Assembly: GCA_035254305.1 (NCBI GenBank) | Contig: DATFAS010000033.1 | Span: forward strand, 1 to 5,980 | DNA: 5,980 bases | DNA from: DATFAS01 sp035254305 | GTDB taxonomy: Bacteria > Bacillota > Bacilli > Aneurinibacillales > RAOX-1 | Reading direction: 5' to 3' | Part shown: piece after piece, positions 1-5,955 of the stretch | Layout of the letters: every line of letters begins with the position of its first letter | Position numbering within the stretch: position 1 is the first letter of the stretch | Position numbers and translations under genes: made by a program | The notes under the pieces: generated by a model | What the model saw: the letters and a program-made list of their open reading frames with translations, nothing else | Databases searched by the model: none | What the model was told of the DNA's origin: nothing

Positions 1-7
1 TAACATT

Positions 8-13
8 AAGGAG
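8..13 (+). promoter_or_regulatory. Shine-Dalgarno site of the SEC-C gene
   Basis: AAGGAG lies 7 bases before the ATG at 21, which supports that start. The promoter must lie before position 1, since only 7 bases precede this site in the window. Confidence 0.8.
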
Positions 14-20
14 TTTATCA

Positions 21-1184
21 ATGCCGAACGTGAAAGAAAGTACAATAACATTATTCACTTTATTGAATGCATGTACCAAGGATGAGCTTCACAACATTCG
101 TCGCACACTGAATGTTCCAAATGCAAGCCAGTTAAATAAAAAGGATTTGGTTCAGCGCCTAATTCCGCCTATTATCGATCATGTGGAGGAGATTCTGGGA
201 TGGTTTGACCATAAACGATACTCTGTCTTGAAGAAGGTGATAGAGGTACCGAATGCTATTCTGCCTGTCATTGTGTTTTCGGATAATGAGGATTATGAAC
301 CAGTTTATTATCAACATCATGGATTAATGTTTCTTTTGGAAAACGCTGTTATCATGCCACATGAGATTCGAGAAAAGTTGTTGCAAGTTGATGCCAAGCG
401 ACTCAAAGCCATACTTGATCGCAATACGGAATGGATTCAGCTGACACAGGGACTTCTCTTTTATTATGGGAATATGAAATTAATTGAACTCAAAAATAAG
501 GTAGAGTATTACACAAAGCAGCCCATTGATTTTTGGGCATATATGCGTGTCATCTATGATTTTTCTCGGTATGATTTAGGCATTGAATTCAGCAAGTTTG
601 GGGTTTCGCACTATATGGTCATTGACCCGCAACGCATTGAACTTGAGCAGCTCAATCGACCAGATCTCCACTATTACCCATTTACGAAGGCTCAGATCCT
701 TCGTGCTGCAGATGATGATTATGTCGATCGACATGAAGGGTATCGTCAGTTTGAGTTGTTTTTACGACAGAATTGGGAAATAGATGAAGTGGGAGCTGAT
801 CTAATGACAGGAGCTCTTGTTGAATGTATTAAACAAGGTGATTCCCCGCCTAAGTTGGTTGCTAGTTTACAGAATGAATTGGATTTTTCGGATATGAATC
901 AAGTTCAGGAATTGCTTAATCTATTGATGGTGCTAATGAATAAAACTCGATTATGGGAATTGAAAGGACATTCTCCAGAGGAGGTGCTTACAAAAGAGCA
1001 GAAGGTCCTGAAGCCGTTGCCAAAGCATCCTATACAGGCCGGTAAGTCTGTGTTAAAGCCCAATTCACAAAAAATAAACGATAGTGGAATTGTATATAAC
1101 TTTGAGACAAAGATGAAGGTTGGACGCAATGACCCTTGCCCCTGTGGAAGTGGCAGGAAGTTCAAAAAATGCTGCGGCTCATAA
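21..1184 (+). CDS. SEC-C zinc-motif protein with SAP/Rho-N-like N-terminus
   Basis: A 387-residue, probably cytosolic protein. The C-terminus (residues 368-385) is a textbook SEC-C motif: GRNDPCPCGSG followed by KFKKCC, with zinc ligands C373, C375, C384 and C385. This is the zinc finger known from the SecA tail and YecA-like proteins, where it contacts SecB or the ribosome. Residues about 17-50 (KDELHNIRRTLNVPNASQLNKKDLV in part) resemble the short helix-extended-helix fold of SAP/Rho-N domains, which often bind nucleic acid. The roughly 300 residues between are acidic, probably helical, and match no family I can name. A basic, proline-rich linker (about 330-365) separates this body from the zinc motif. 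The ATG start follows AAGGAG (8-13) at 7 bases. The gene converges on the fetB-like gene, 55 bases away. The domain calls are firm for SEC-C and tentative for the N-terminus. The biological role is unknown. Confidence 0.9.
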   Translation: MPNVKESTITLFTLLNACTKDELHNIRRTLNVPNASQLNKKDLVQRLIPPIIDHVEEILGWFDHKRYSVLKKVIEVPNAILPVIVFSDNEDYEPVYYQHHGLMFLLENAVIMPHEIREKLLQVDAKRLKAILDRNTEWIQLTQGLLFYYGNMKLIELKNKVEYYTKQPIDFWAYMRVIYDFSRYDLGIEFSKFGVSHYMVIDPQRIELEQLNRPDLHYYPFTKAQILRAADDDYVDRHEGYRQFELFLRQNWEIDEVGADLMTGALVECIKQGDSPPKLVASLQNELDFSDMNQVQELLNLLMVLMNKTRLWELKGHSPEEVLTKEQKVLKPLPKHPIQAGKSVLKPNSQKINDSGIVYNFETKMKVGRNDPCPCGSGRKFKKCCGS

Positions 1185-1239
1185 GTAGGTATTTTTCGCT
1201 GATGATTCACTAGAAACTAGAAAATTCTAATAGGATACG

Positions 1240-1986
1240 TTACTGCTCTATTCTCTTAATCCTTATTTTTTTATCGAAGTAAAACGAATAAGAAAGTAGG
1301 CTCACCAGTAACACGCTTAAAACAGCAACAGCTGTTATACTGAACATGATTACAATCTGAAATTTAACAGCCTGATAGGGAGGGGTTCCAGCCAGTATCA
1401 TTCCTGTCATCATACCAGGCATCTGAACTAACCCAACGGTCTTTAACGTATCAATGTTTGGGATGAGAACTATTTTTATCGTCTGTTTAATCCAGTCATG
1501 TGAAGCTTGATACATGGTGAAGCCCAGAGCCAATTTCGTTTCGATAAGGTCTTTGGTTTGATCAAACTCTCGGTGAAGCAGATGGAAGGTTTGACTAGAG
1601 GCAGTCATTGCATTACCGATCACCATACCGCTGACAGCTAATACATAAGGAGTTTCAAATCGAATGATGTGGAAAAGAATCCACAAGGGGATAGTAACTG
1701 CCCATGAGAAAAAGATACTGACGAAACTAATACCTAGTGAATAGGGAATCTGTTTACCCCGTTTCCTTGCGGTGATCGCTGCAATGGCCATCATTAGCAG
1801 GATGTAACTAAAAATGCTAAACCAATTGGTTAAGGAGAACACAAAGGTAAGAACCAATCCAAGTAATGACAATTGAATAAAGGCACGAATAGAGGATAGG
1901 AGAATATCTTTCTCCAGCTTTAACTGATGGTACACAGAAATAAATAAAGGAAAGAGAATGAAAACAATGATCAACGTCACTTCCAA
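1240..1986 (-). CDS. fetB: FetB/UPF0014-family ABC transporter permease
   Basis: A 248-residue integral membrane protein of the FetB (YbbM; YjkA in Bacillus) family. In E. coli, FetAB is an iron exporter that protects against oxidative stress. Family signatures visible here are RAFIQLSLLG (34-43), SGMVIGNAMTASS (119-131), ETKLALG (149-155) and the long conserved block PNIDTLKTVGLVQMPGMMTG (176-195) continuing MILAG. Hydrophobic stretches near residues 3-20, 34-52, 56-73, 82-109, 114-130 and 208-235 fit the family's multi-span layout, and the length is normal. The start is TTG at 1986-1984, chosen because AAGGAGG (1995-2001) sits 8 bases before it. The GTG two codons later is too far from that site. 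The partner ATPase (FetA/YjkB), usually adjacent, is not in this window: the flanking genes are unrelated. The family is certain. Iron as the substrate is carried over from characterised relatives. Confidence 0.92.
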   Translation of the reverse strand: MEVTLIIVFILFPLFISVYHQLKLEKDILLSSIRAFIQLSLLGLVLTFVFSLTNWFSIFSYILLMMAIAAITARKRGKQIPYSLGISFVSIFFSWAVTIPLWILFHIIRFETPYVLAVSGMVIGNAMTASSQTFHLLHREFDQTKDLIETKLALGFTMYQASHDWIKQTIKIVLIPNIDTLKTVGLVQMPGMMTGMILAGTPPYQAVKFQIVIMFSITAVAVLSVLLVSLLSYSFYFDKKIRIKRIEQ

Positions 1987-2001
1987 AGGTAATTCCTCCT
2001 T
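1987..2001 (-). promoter_or_regulatory. Shine-Dalgarno region that fixes the TTG start of fetB
   Basis: On the minus strand AAGGAGG (1995-2001) is followed by eight bases (GAATTACC-like, A/T-rich) and then TTG. No in-frame ATG is available near it, so the TTG is the likely start. Confidence 0.75.
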
Positions 2002-2035
2002 CAGTTTTTAAGTAAAACAAACTCTTACTAGGCAG

Positions 2036-2063
2036 TTTATATGATTGGTCGTGGTTTTGCCAG
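2036..2063 (-). promoter_or_regulatory. Possible sigma-A promoter of fetB
   Basis: Read on the minus strand, CTGGCA (2058-2063) and TATAAA (2036-2041) are separated by 16 bases. The -10 box is good and the -35 box matches 4 of 6. Transcription would begin about 45 bases before the fetB start. The call rests on boxes alone and is weak, but a promoter somewhere in this gap is expected, because a hairpin (2228-2251) separates fetB from the next gene upstream. Confidence 0.3.
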
Positions 2064-2119
2064 CGTAACCCCGTATTTCGAACACGAAGCCACTTAGAAA
2101 AGCTATATTGAGGAGGGAA

Positions 2120-2252
2120 ATGGTGAGAACATCATGTGGAAGGGTATGACAGAGCCGACGGAACTTATGTAAATAGCTATTGGAGAGATGGAGATGGCGA
2201 TACAACGGTGGATCATCACGTAGATAATAGGGGTGGCCCTATCCACCCCTAA
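2120..2252 (+). pseudogene. Remnant of a small YxRxDGTYVxxYWR-motif protein
   Basis: From 2127 to the TAA at 2250-2252 the plus strand reads 41 codons that look like real protein: EHHVEGYDRADGTYVNSYW, then RDGDGDTTVDHHVDNRG and a short tail. The 'GYxRxDGTYVxxYxR' pattern recalls small, often secreted proteins with repeated G-Y-x-R-x-D-G-T-Y-V units that I know from Bacillales and phages. That resemblance is from memory. The frame has no usable start: a TGA at 2124-2126 closes it, and the only in-frame GTG (2136) is too far from a ribosome site. AGGAGG (2111-2116) with ATG (2120) or GTG (2123) lies just upstream but in another frame. Dropping a single A near 2129 would join that start to this frame and give about 43 residues. 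The simplest reading is a truncated, frameshifted gene. A chance open frame is less likely but possible. Confidence 0.45.
2228..2251 (-). terminator. Hairpin after the secreted-protein gene, probable terminator
   Basis: TAGGGGTGG (2228-2236) and CCACCCCTA (2243-2251) form a perfect 9-bp, GC-rich stem with a 6-base loop. It begins 12 bases beyond the stop of the minus-strand gene 2263-2985. On the minus strand the stem is followed by ATTATCTA, a poor T tract. On the plus strand it is followed by AATAAAG, which has no T tract. It is best read as a weak intrinsic terminator for the minus-strand gene. It also contains the last codons of the decayed plus-strand frame. Confidence 0.5.
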
Positions 2253-2262
2253 TAAAGAAATC

Positions 2263-2985
2263 CTACCATGCGGACGAAATCCCTCCGGTAATTGCATCAA
2301 CATAAAAAATATGATTGAAATCATTGGAATAGGCTCTAAAATAGTACCTTCCATACGTGTCGATCCATAAAAATTCACAGGTGACCGGACTGCTTGACCA
2401 AGAATAGGCTTTGTTTGCCATTTCATATACCTGCTTTTCTGTAAAAGGCTCTGTTAATGGAGCATGACTGATCTCATCGATAACCCAATCTTCATTTTTC
2501 TTTATACATTTGAAAGTAACCAAAGAGGCATCCATAAGCACGGGTCCTTCAACTACTGCCGGAATTTTTGCTTGGGCTACGAGAGAATCAGATGTTTCAT
2601 TTGTAATTTGCAAGGTCGATGGTAGTGAATCAAGGAATGGATATAATCCTGTAGGTTCATATAGCCATCCTAGGTGATTGGTATAAAAATCCTTCCATTT
2701 CTCACTCATTTTTGGAGTGTAATATTGTAAAATAGTTGGTTCAATTTCGGAATAAGGAATTGTTGGCACGATGCCATCATGGGTTAAATTGGATTTTGCA
2801 GTATCTAGGGCTTGAGCCATTAATTGCCTTGTTGTCGTTTCTGCTTGTGTTAACCTTGTTTGGAGCTGTTCCACACTTGTAGATTGTGTGGAGGTGTTTG
2901 AAGAACTGGGTAAGCTTTCAGCAATTACAGTGGTGCTAGTGGTTACAGATAGAATGGATAAGCATAAAACTAGCTTTTTGATCAT
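2263..2985 (-). CDS. Secreted hypothetical protein, 240 residues
   Basis: I do not recognise this family with confidence. The start is classical for an exported protein: MIKK, a hydrophobic core LVLCLSILSV, and a likely signal peptidase I site after VIA (residue 22), leaving ES at the mature end. Residues 24-38 are rich in serine and threonine, a typical flexible linker. Residues 38-66 (EQLQTRLTQAETTTRQLMAQ in part) look like an amphipathic helix or short coiled coil. Residues about 80-170, with WKDFYTNHLGWLYEP and later EDWVIDEIS, recall the NTF2-like or DUF3993-type extracellular domains of Bacillales. This resemblance is weak. The C-terminal part (184-240) ends YYFRAYSNDFNHIFYVDAIT plus GGI, which has the look of a PepSY-like 'YxVDAxTG' strand. 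Mature cysteines are C160 and C203, which could form a disulphide. The ATG start is preceded by AGGAGG (2993-2998) at 7 bases. The gene appears monocistronic. Confidence 0.85.
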   Translation of the reverse strand: MIKKLVLCLSILSVTTSTTVIAESLPSSSNTSTQSTSVEQLQTRLTQAETTTRQLMAQALDTAKSNLTHDGIVPTIPYSEIEPTILQYYTPKMSEKWKDFYTNHLGWLYEPTGLYPFLDSLPSTLQITNETSDSLVAQAKIPAVVEGPVLMDASLVTFKCIKKNEDWVIDEISHAPLTEPFTEKQVYEMANKAYSWSSSPVTCEFLWIDTYGRYYFRAYSNDFNHIFYVDAITGGISSAW

Positions 2986-2992
2986 GGTTAAA

Positions 2993-2998
2993 CCTCCT
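2993..2998 (-). promoter_or_regulatory. Shine-Dalgarno site of the secreted-protein gene
   Basis: A perfect AGGAGG on the minus strand, 7 bases before the ATG at 2985-2983. It predicts strong translation and fixes the start that carries the signal peptide. Confidence 0.8.
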
Positions 2999-3014
2999 AA
3001 TTTCGTACAGGGAC

Positions 3015-3020
3015 ATTATA
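3015..3020 (-). promoter_or_regulatory. Probable -10 box for the secreted-protein gene
   Basis: The minus strand reads a consensus TATAAT here, which would start a short leader of about 20 bases carrying the AGGAGG site. At 17 bases' spacing the -35 position (3038-3043) reads TCATAG, a poor match. The promoter may therefore need an activator or use another sigma factor, or the box may be fortuitous in an A/T-rich stretch. Confidence 0.35.
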
Positions 3021-3039
3021 TGAATTGGAGGAATGGACT

Positions 3040-3153
3040 ATGACTTATAGATGGGTTTATTTTGGCTTTAGAGGGGTTGATCACTCCAGCAGCAGTCTGC
3101 CAGAGCTTGCGACGTCTAAGCAGGGATATTCCTTTTTGGAACAGTATTGTTGA
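3040..3153 (+). CDS. Possible small protein, 37 residues, unknown
   Basis: ATG at 3040 opens 37 codons ending at TGA 3151-3153. The peptide starts MTYRWVYFGFRGVDH and ends SFLEQYC. GGAGGA (3027-3032) stands 7 bases upstream, an ideal ribosome site, and this is the main support for translation. I recognise no family. It has no clear signal peptide or membrane span; the N-terminus is aromatic and the C-terminus ends in cysteine. A different frame across the same bases (3044-3232) is open for 62 codons and also reads like protein, so this could be part of a decayed gene or an RNA leader. The region overlaps the putative -10/-35 area of the minus-strand secreted-protein gene. Confidence 0.35.
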   Translation: MTYRWVYFGFRGVDHSSSSLPELATSKQGYSFLEQYC

Positions 3154-3224
3154 ATCGGAAACCCGTGGAAATGATTCTGCTCGAAAAAGGAAGTCAACTA
3201 CACCGTTTAACATCTCTTATAGGG

Positions 3225-3230
3225 TATAAT
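3225..3230 (+). promoter_or_regulatory. Probable -10 box of the helicase gene
   Basis: A consensus TATAAT lies 41 bases before the TTG start of the helicase gene, a distance that gives a leader of roughly 35 bases. At 16-18 bases' spacing the -35 position (3201-3208) shows nothing close to TTGACA. The box also forms one arm of the TTATA-GGG-TATAA repeat. The call is tentative because only one box is convincing. Confidence 0.4.
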
Positions 3231-3257
3231 GGATAGATCTGAGTTTACATATGATTT

Positions 3258-3262
3258 GGAGG
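3258..3262 (+). promoter_or_regulatory. Shine-Dalgarno site that fixes the TTG start of the helicase
   Basis: GGAGG lies 9 bases before TTG 3272-3274. A TGA at 3269-3271 sits in frame directly before the TTG, so no earlier start is possible. The next in-frame ATG (residue 44) would remove the conserved N-terminus. Confidence 0.75.
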
Positions 3263-3271
3263 ACAGCGTGA

Positions 3272-5182
3272 TTGAAAACTTATCCATTTGCATTTGACCC
3301 CACAAAGCCATTTATCCAGCAAGCCAGCGATTGGATAGCTGATGTGTTTTATGAAATTTTGCCGGAAGCTGGTTTTGAAGTAAGAGACGAGCAGATCTAC
3401 ATGGCCTTTCAATTGGAACGAGCCTTTAGCAGGAAGCAAACCATATTGGCTGAAGGTGGTGTTGGAACAGGCAAAACACTGGTCTATTTGTTATACGCGA
3501 TTACTTATGCACGATATACGAGAAAGCCGGCCATCATTGCCTGTGCGGACGAATCTTTAATCGAGCAATTAGTGAAGCCGGAAGGCGATATTGTCAAACT
3601 AGCCCGTTACTTGAATCTGACGATTGATGCTAGGTTAGGCAAATCGCACGACCAGTATATTTGTTTAAATAAGCTAGACGTTGCCAGAACAGGGATGCAA
3701 GATGCCGAAATTTTCAGGGAGATTTATCAGGGGCTACCGGATTTTGTCCATACACCGGATACTCTTCAATCCTTTTATCCCTACGGGAATCGCAAAGATT
3801 ATCCCGATATGACAGATCAGCAATGGGGGGAAGTAGGGTGGGATGTTTTTCAGGATTGCTTAGTTTGCCCTCAAAGGCACCGCTGCGGACTGACACTCTC
3901 CCGGGATTATTTTCGGAAGTCTGGAGATTTGATCATTTGCTCCCATGATTTCTACATGGAACACATTTGGACTTATGAGGCAAGACAGCGCAGTGGACAG
4001 CTACCGTTACTACCTGCGCACAGCTCTGTGGTCTTTGATGAGGGGCATTTAGTAGAGACGGCCGCGCAGAATGCCTTGACTTACAAATTGAATCATAACC
4101 AGTTCGAGAGTATTGTGGTTCGATTGCTACAGGGGGAAATCCGTGAATCCTTTGCCGTTGTGATCGAAGATGCGATTGCACAAAGCGAAACTCTATTTAC
4201 CTTGCTCGACAGAAAAAGTCATAAAGTATTGGGATCCAATCGTAGAGAAATTGTGTGGGATCAGGAGCTGATGCGAGAAATTAACCGTTTCCGGGATCTC
4301 ATTGGCACGATTGAAGAAGAGATTGTCTTTGAAAGCGGATTGTTTTCTTTAGATGCTTACCAACTAAAGATCGTAGAAGAGCATTTGGAAATGATCCAAT
4401 TAGCTATGGGGTTATTTAATCAGCCGGAGATGCTCATTTCCTGGGTTATAGAAGATCATGATGGGATTTCATTCATTATCATGCCAAAGAAAGTCAAAGA
4501 AGTGCTGAAGGAACGTCTTTTTTCCCAAAATATGCCGATCGTGTTCTCTTCAGCTACACTTTCCATTAACGGAGACTTTGAACATATGGCACGAAGTCTT
4601 GGGTTGGAAAACTTCCTTTCGTTTTCAGTGGCTTCTCCCTACGATTATAAGAAGCAGATGAAAGTGAATATTTTCCCTGATCACCCACAGATGGATAAAA
4701 TGAGCCAGGCGCTAAGTTTACTACAGCAGTCGGAAGGAAGAGCCTTAATTTTGTTCCCTTCCCAAGAGGAATTAAACCAATTCGAGCAGGACAATGCCAC
4801 CTATCCGGTGTCACCATCCTTTCACTTTCTTTACGAAGGCTCTGCCGAAATCAGCCATTTAATCTCGACATTTCAGAATAATGAGCACAGCATTCTATGT
4901 GCCGTCAGCTTATGGGAGGGGTTGGATATTCCAGGGCCATCGCTTTCTCATGTGATGATATGGTCCTTGCCATTTCCTCCGAATGATCCTGTGTTTGCCG
5001 CTAAACGAAAAGATGCGAACCATCCTTTTGAAGAGGTTGATATGCCCTACATGATTCTTCGATTGAAACAAGGAATCGGACGATTAATTCGATCTCGCGA
5101 GGATCGTGGGATGATATCCATTTTTGGAAAACAACTGAATCAAGCAGAGGTCAGGGAGAAAGTGAATTTACTCCTACCTTAA
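3272..5182 (+). CDS. ypvA: XPD/DinG-family ATP-dependent DNA helicase (YpvA-like)
   Basis: A 636-residue superfamily 2 helicase of the XPD/DinG group. Relatives unwind DNA 5' to 3' in repair and at replication-blocking structures. Motifs appear in order: a Q-like region (RDEQIYMAFQLERAF, 38-52), Walker A EGGVGTGKT (61-69, K68), motif II DEGH (256-259), motif III FSSATL (425-430), motif V SLWEGLDIPG (546-555) and motif VI QGIGRLIRS (600-608) with DRG at 611-613. Four cysteines between Walker A and DEGH (C131, C196, C199, C205) are placed as the 4Fe-4S ligands of the family. The length and the N-terminus FDPTKPF match B. subtilis YpvA (about 640 residues) rather than the Bacillus DinG, which is longer and carries an exonuclease domain; neither feature is present here. 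The start is TTG, supported by GGAGG at 9 bases. The gene stands alone and ends at a strong terminator. No LexA-type box is obvious upstream. Catalytic and metal residues are intact, so it should be active. Confidence 0.93.
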   Translation: MKTYPFAFDPTKPFIQQASDWIADVFYEILPEAGFEVRDEQIYMAFQLERAFSRKQTILAEGGVGTGKTLVYLLYAITYARYTRKPAIIACADESLIEQLVKPEGDIVKLARYLNLTIDARLGKSHDQYICLNKLDVARTGMQDAEIFREIYQGLPDFVHTPDTLQSFYPYGNRKDYPDMTDQQWGEVGWDVFQDCLVCPQRHRCGLTLSRDYFRKSGDLIICSHDFYMEHIWTYEARQRSGQLPLLPAHSSVVFDEGHLVETAAQNALTYKLNHNQFESIVVRLLQGEIRESFAVVIEDAIAQSETLFTLLDRKSHKVLGSNRREIVWDQELMREINRFRDLIGTIEEEIVFESGLFSLDAYQLKIVEEHLEMIQLAMGLFNQPEMLISWVIEDHDGISFIIMPKKVKEVLKERLFSQNMPIVFSSATLSINGDFEHMARSLGLENFLSFSVASPYDYKKQMKVNIFPDHPQMDKMSQALSLLQQSEGRALILFPSQEELNQFEQDNATYPVSPSFHFLYEGSAEISHLISTFQNNEHSILCAVSLWEGLDIPGPSLSHVMIWSLPFPPNDPVFAAKRKDANHPFEEVDMPYMILRLKQGIGRLIRSREDRGMISIFGKQLNQAEVREKVNLLLP

Positions 5183-5231
5183 GGATTGAGTATGTATTTA
5201 GGTATATTGAAGAAAATGGGCTATAGAATAG

Positions 5232-5260
5232 CGATGGAACCTTAGGGTTTCATCGTTTTT
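5232..5260 (+). terminator. Intrinsic terminator of the helicase gene
   Basis: CGATGGAACC (5232-5241) and GGTTTCATCG (5246-5255) form a 10-bp stem with one G-U pair and the tetraloop TTAG, followed at once by TTTTT (5256-5260). It lies 49 bases after the helicase stop. On the minus strand the stem is followed by CTATTCTAT, so it may also act weakly for the convergent tetR-type gene, 37 bases past that gene's end. Confidence 0.9.
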
Positions 5261-5296
5261 CTCGCGTTATTTATTTCTGGTGGAAAAAGGCTATTT

Positions 5297-5884
5297 TTAT
5301 TGTTTTTCTGGCAGTGGTTGTCCTAATAAACCGTAAAAGAATAATTTTCCTAAATCCTTACGGGCTTGTGTGGATAAACTCTTTTTGGTAAGAACATCCC
5401 AAAACATCTCCATATAGATAAGGATCGATTCATTCGTGATAGCTCGATCTACGTAGCCCTCGATCTTCCCTTGCTCGATTAACTTTAACATGAGAGGGAT
5501 AGAATGCGTTTGATAGTATTCCCGAACCAATTGTTGAACAAGAGGGTCCTCCCAAAGAATAAATTGAACGATTTCCTCACTGTAATGTTCATTTGCCTCC
5601 ATTTTCTCAAAAACAAGTTTTTGAAACTTTTCCATAAAGGATCGATTACTATCAAATAACAACTCATATTCCTTTATTTTAAGATTCATATATGAAAAAA
5701 CCGATTCCCTAACCAAATTTTCCTTATTTCCAAAAAAATTATAGATGCTTACTTGGGAAACTTGAGCCTTTCTAGCGATTTCGGCAATACTAACCGCTTT
5801 AATTCCCCGAGAACAAAATAGTTCAAAGGCGGCTTGAAGGATGCTCTCCATCTTTGCCTTTTTTCGGCGTTCAAACCCGTTCAT
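5297..5884 (-). CDS. TetR/AcrR-family transcriptional regulator
   Basis: A 195-residue one-component regulator. Counting from the preferred ATG, residues about 7-57 form the DNA-binding domain: a first helix ESILQAAFELFCSRG, then the helix-turn-helix SIAEIARKAQVSQVSIYNFF and GNKENL, which is the canonical TetR signature. The rest is an alpha-helical, variable ligand-binding and dimerisation domain, so the inducer cannot be read from sequence. The start: a GTG at 5893 gives 198 residues, but GAGGTGA (5890-5896) is a perfect 7-base match to the anti-Shine-Dalgarno sequence. Taking GAGGTG as the site leaves 6 bases before ATG 5884-5882. The GTG lies inside that site and has no ribosome site of its own. 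The gene converges with the helicase. A large palindrome over its promoter suggests self-repression and control of a divergent gene beyond the window. Confidence 0.92.
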   Translation of the reverse strand: MNGFERRKKAKMESILQAAFELFCSRGIKAVSIAEIARKAQVSQVSIYNFFGNKENLVRESVFSYMNLKIKEYELLFDSNRSFMEKFQKLVFEKMEANEHYSEEIVQFILWEDPLVQQLVREYYQTHSIPLMLKLIEQGKIEGYVDRAITNESILIYMEMFWDVLTKKSLSTQARKDLGKLFFYGLLGQPLPEKQ

Positions 5885-5889
5885 ATCAT

Positions 5890-5896
5890 TCACCTC
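5890..5896 (-). promoter_or_regulatory. Shine-Dalgarno site that decides the TetR start
   Basis: The minus strand reads GAGGTGA, fully complementary to the 3' end of Bacillales 16S rRNA and well spaced from ATG 5884. The in-frame GTG at 5893-5891 lies inside it, so an automated call of the GTG start is probably three codons too long. Confidence 0.75.
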
Positions 5897-5905
5897 ATGA
5901 TAACT

Positions 5906-5934
5906 ATGATAAATAAAATTATGAAATCATTCAA
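5906..5934 (-). promoter_or_regulatory. Probable sigma-A promoter of the TetR gene
   Basis: On the minus strand TTGAAT (5929-5934) and TATCAT (5906-5911) are exactly 17 bases apart. The -10 box matches 5 of 6 and the -35 box 4 of 6. The leader before the ATG would be short, about 15-20 bases, and carries the GAGGTGA site. The -35 box lies at the centre of the palindrome 5915-5953, and the spacer is covered by one arm. Confidence 0.55.
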
Positions 5935-5953
5935 CTAAATGTTTCATAATTTT
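5915..5953. promoter_or_regulatory. Large palindrome, probable TetR operator
   Basis: AAAATTATGAAA (5915-5926) and TTTCATAATTTT (5942-5953) are a perfect 12-bp inverted repeat. Within it CATT (5928-5931) and AATG (5938-5941) form a second inverted pair around the centre CAACTA, offset by one base. The element covers the -35 box and spacer of the tetR-type promoter and abuts an outward TTGACG. TetR dimers typically bind palindromes in this position. That this regulator binds it is inferred from location and symmetry. Confidence 0.65.
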
Positions 5954-5955
5954 TA

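Larger units (their letters stand above)
3154..3271. other. Gap before the helicase gene, no intact gene seen
   Basis: Contents: the rest of the 62-codon plus-strand open frame (stop TAA at about 3230-3232), an inverted repeat TTATA-GGG-TATAA (3217-3229), a TATAAT box (3225-3230), and the helicase ribosome site at 3258-3262. I see no tRNA-like fold, no intrinsic terminator with a T tract, and no riboswitch I can name. Confidence 0.5.

Noticed and set aside
905..1210. 101-codon minus-strand open frame
   Set aside because: Antisense to the well-supported SEC-C gene, no ribosome site, and composition typical of a shadow frame.
1187..1239. Possible terminator between the convergent SEC-C and fetB genes
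   Set aside because: Only short palindromes (CTAG-AAA-CTAG, TAGAA-AA-TTCTA) occur. The stems are A/T-rich or have impossible loops, with no T tract.
2051..2093. 9-bp hairpin (GTGGTTTTG with CGAAGCCAC), possible riboswitch or leader structure of fetB
   Set aside because: The pairing needs two G-U pairs on the plus strand and becomes mismatched on the fetB-sense strand. The loop is 25 bases and no known riboswitch core is visible.
2103..2426. 107-codon minus-strand open frame overlapping the end of the secreted-protein gene
   Set aside because: It overlaps a gene with a clear signal peptide and ribosome site, and it runs through the terminator hairpin. No ribosome site of its own.
3016..3213. 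65-codon minus-strand ATG frame
   Set aside because: No Shine-Dalgarno sequence before its ATG, and it covers the promoter region of the secreted-protein gene. Kept only as part of the unexplained-segment finding.
3714..4181. Minus-strand open frames inside the helicase gene
   Set aside because: They lie opposite conserved helicase coding sequence and read as proline/arginine-rich shadow text with no start signals.
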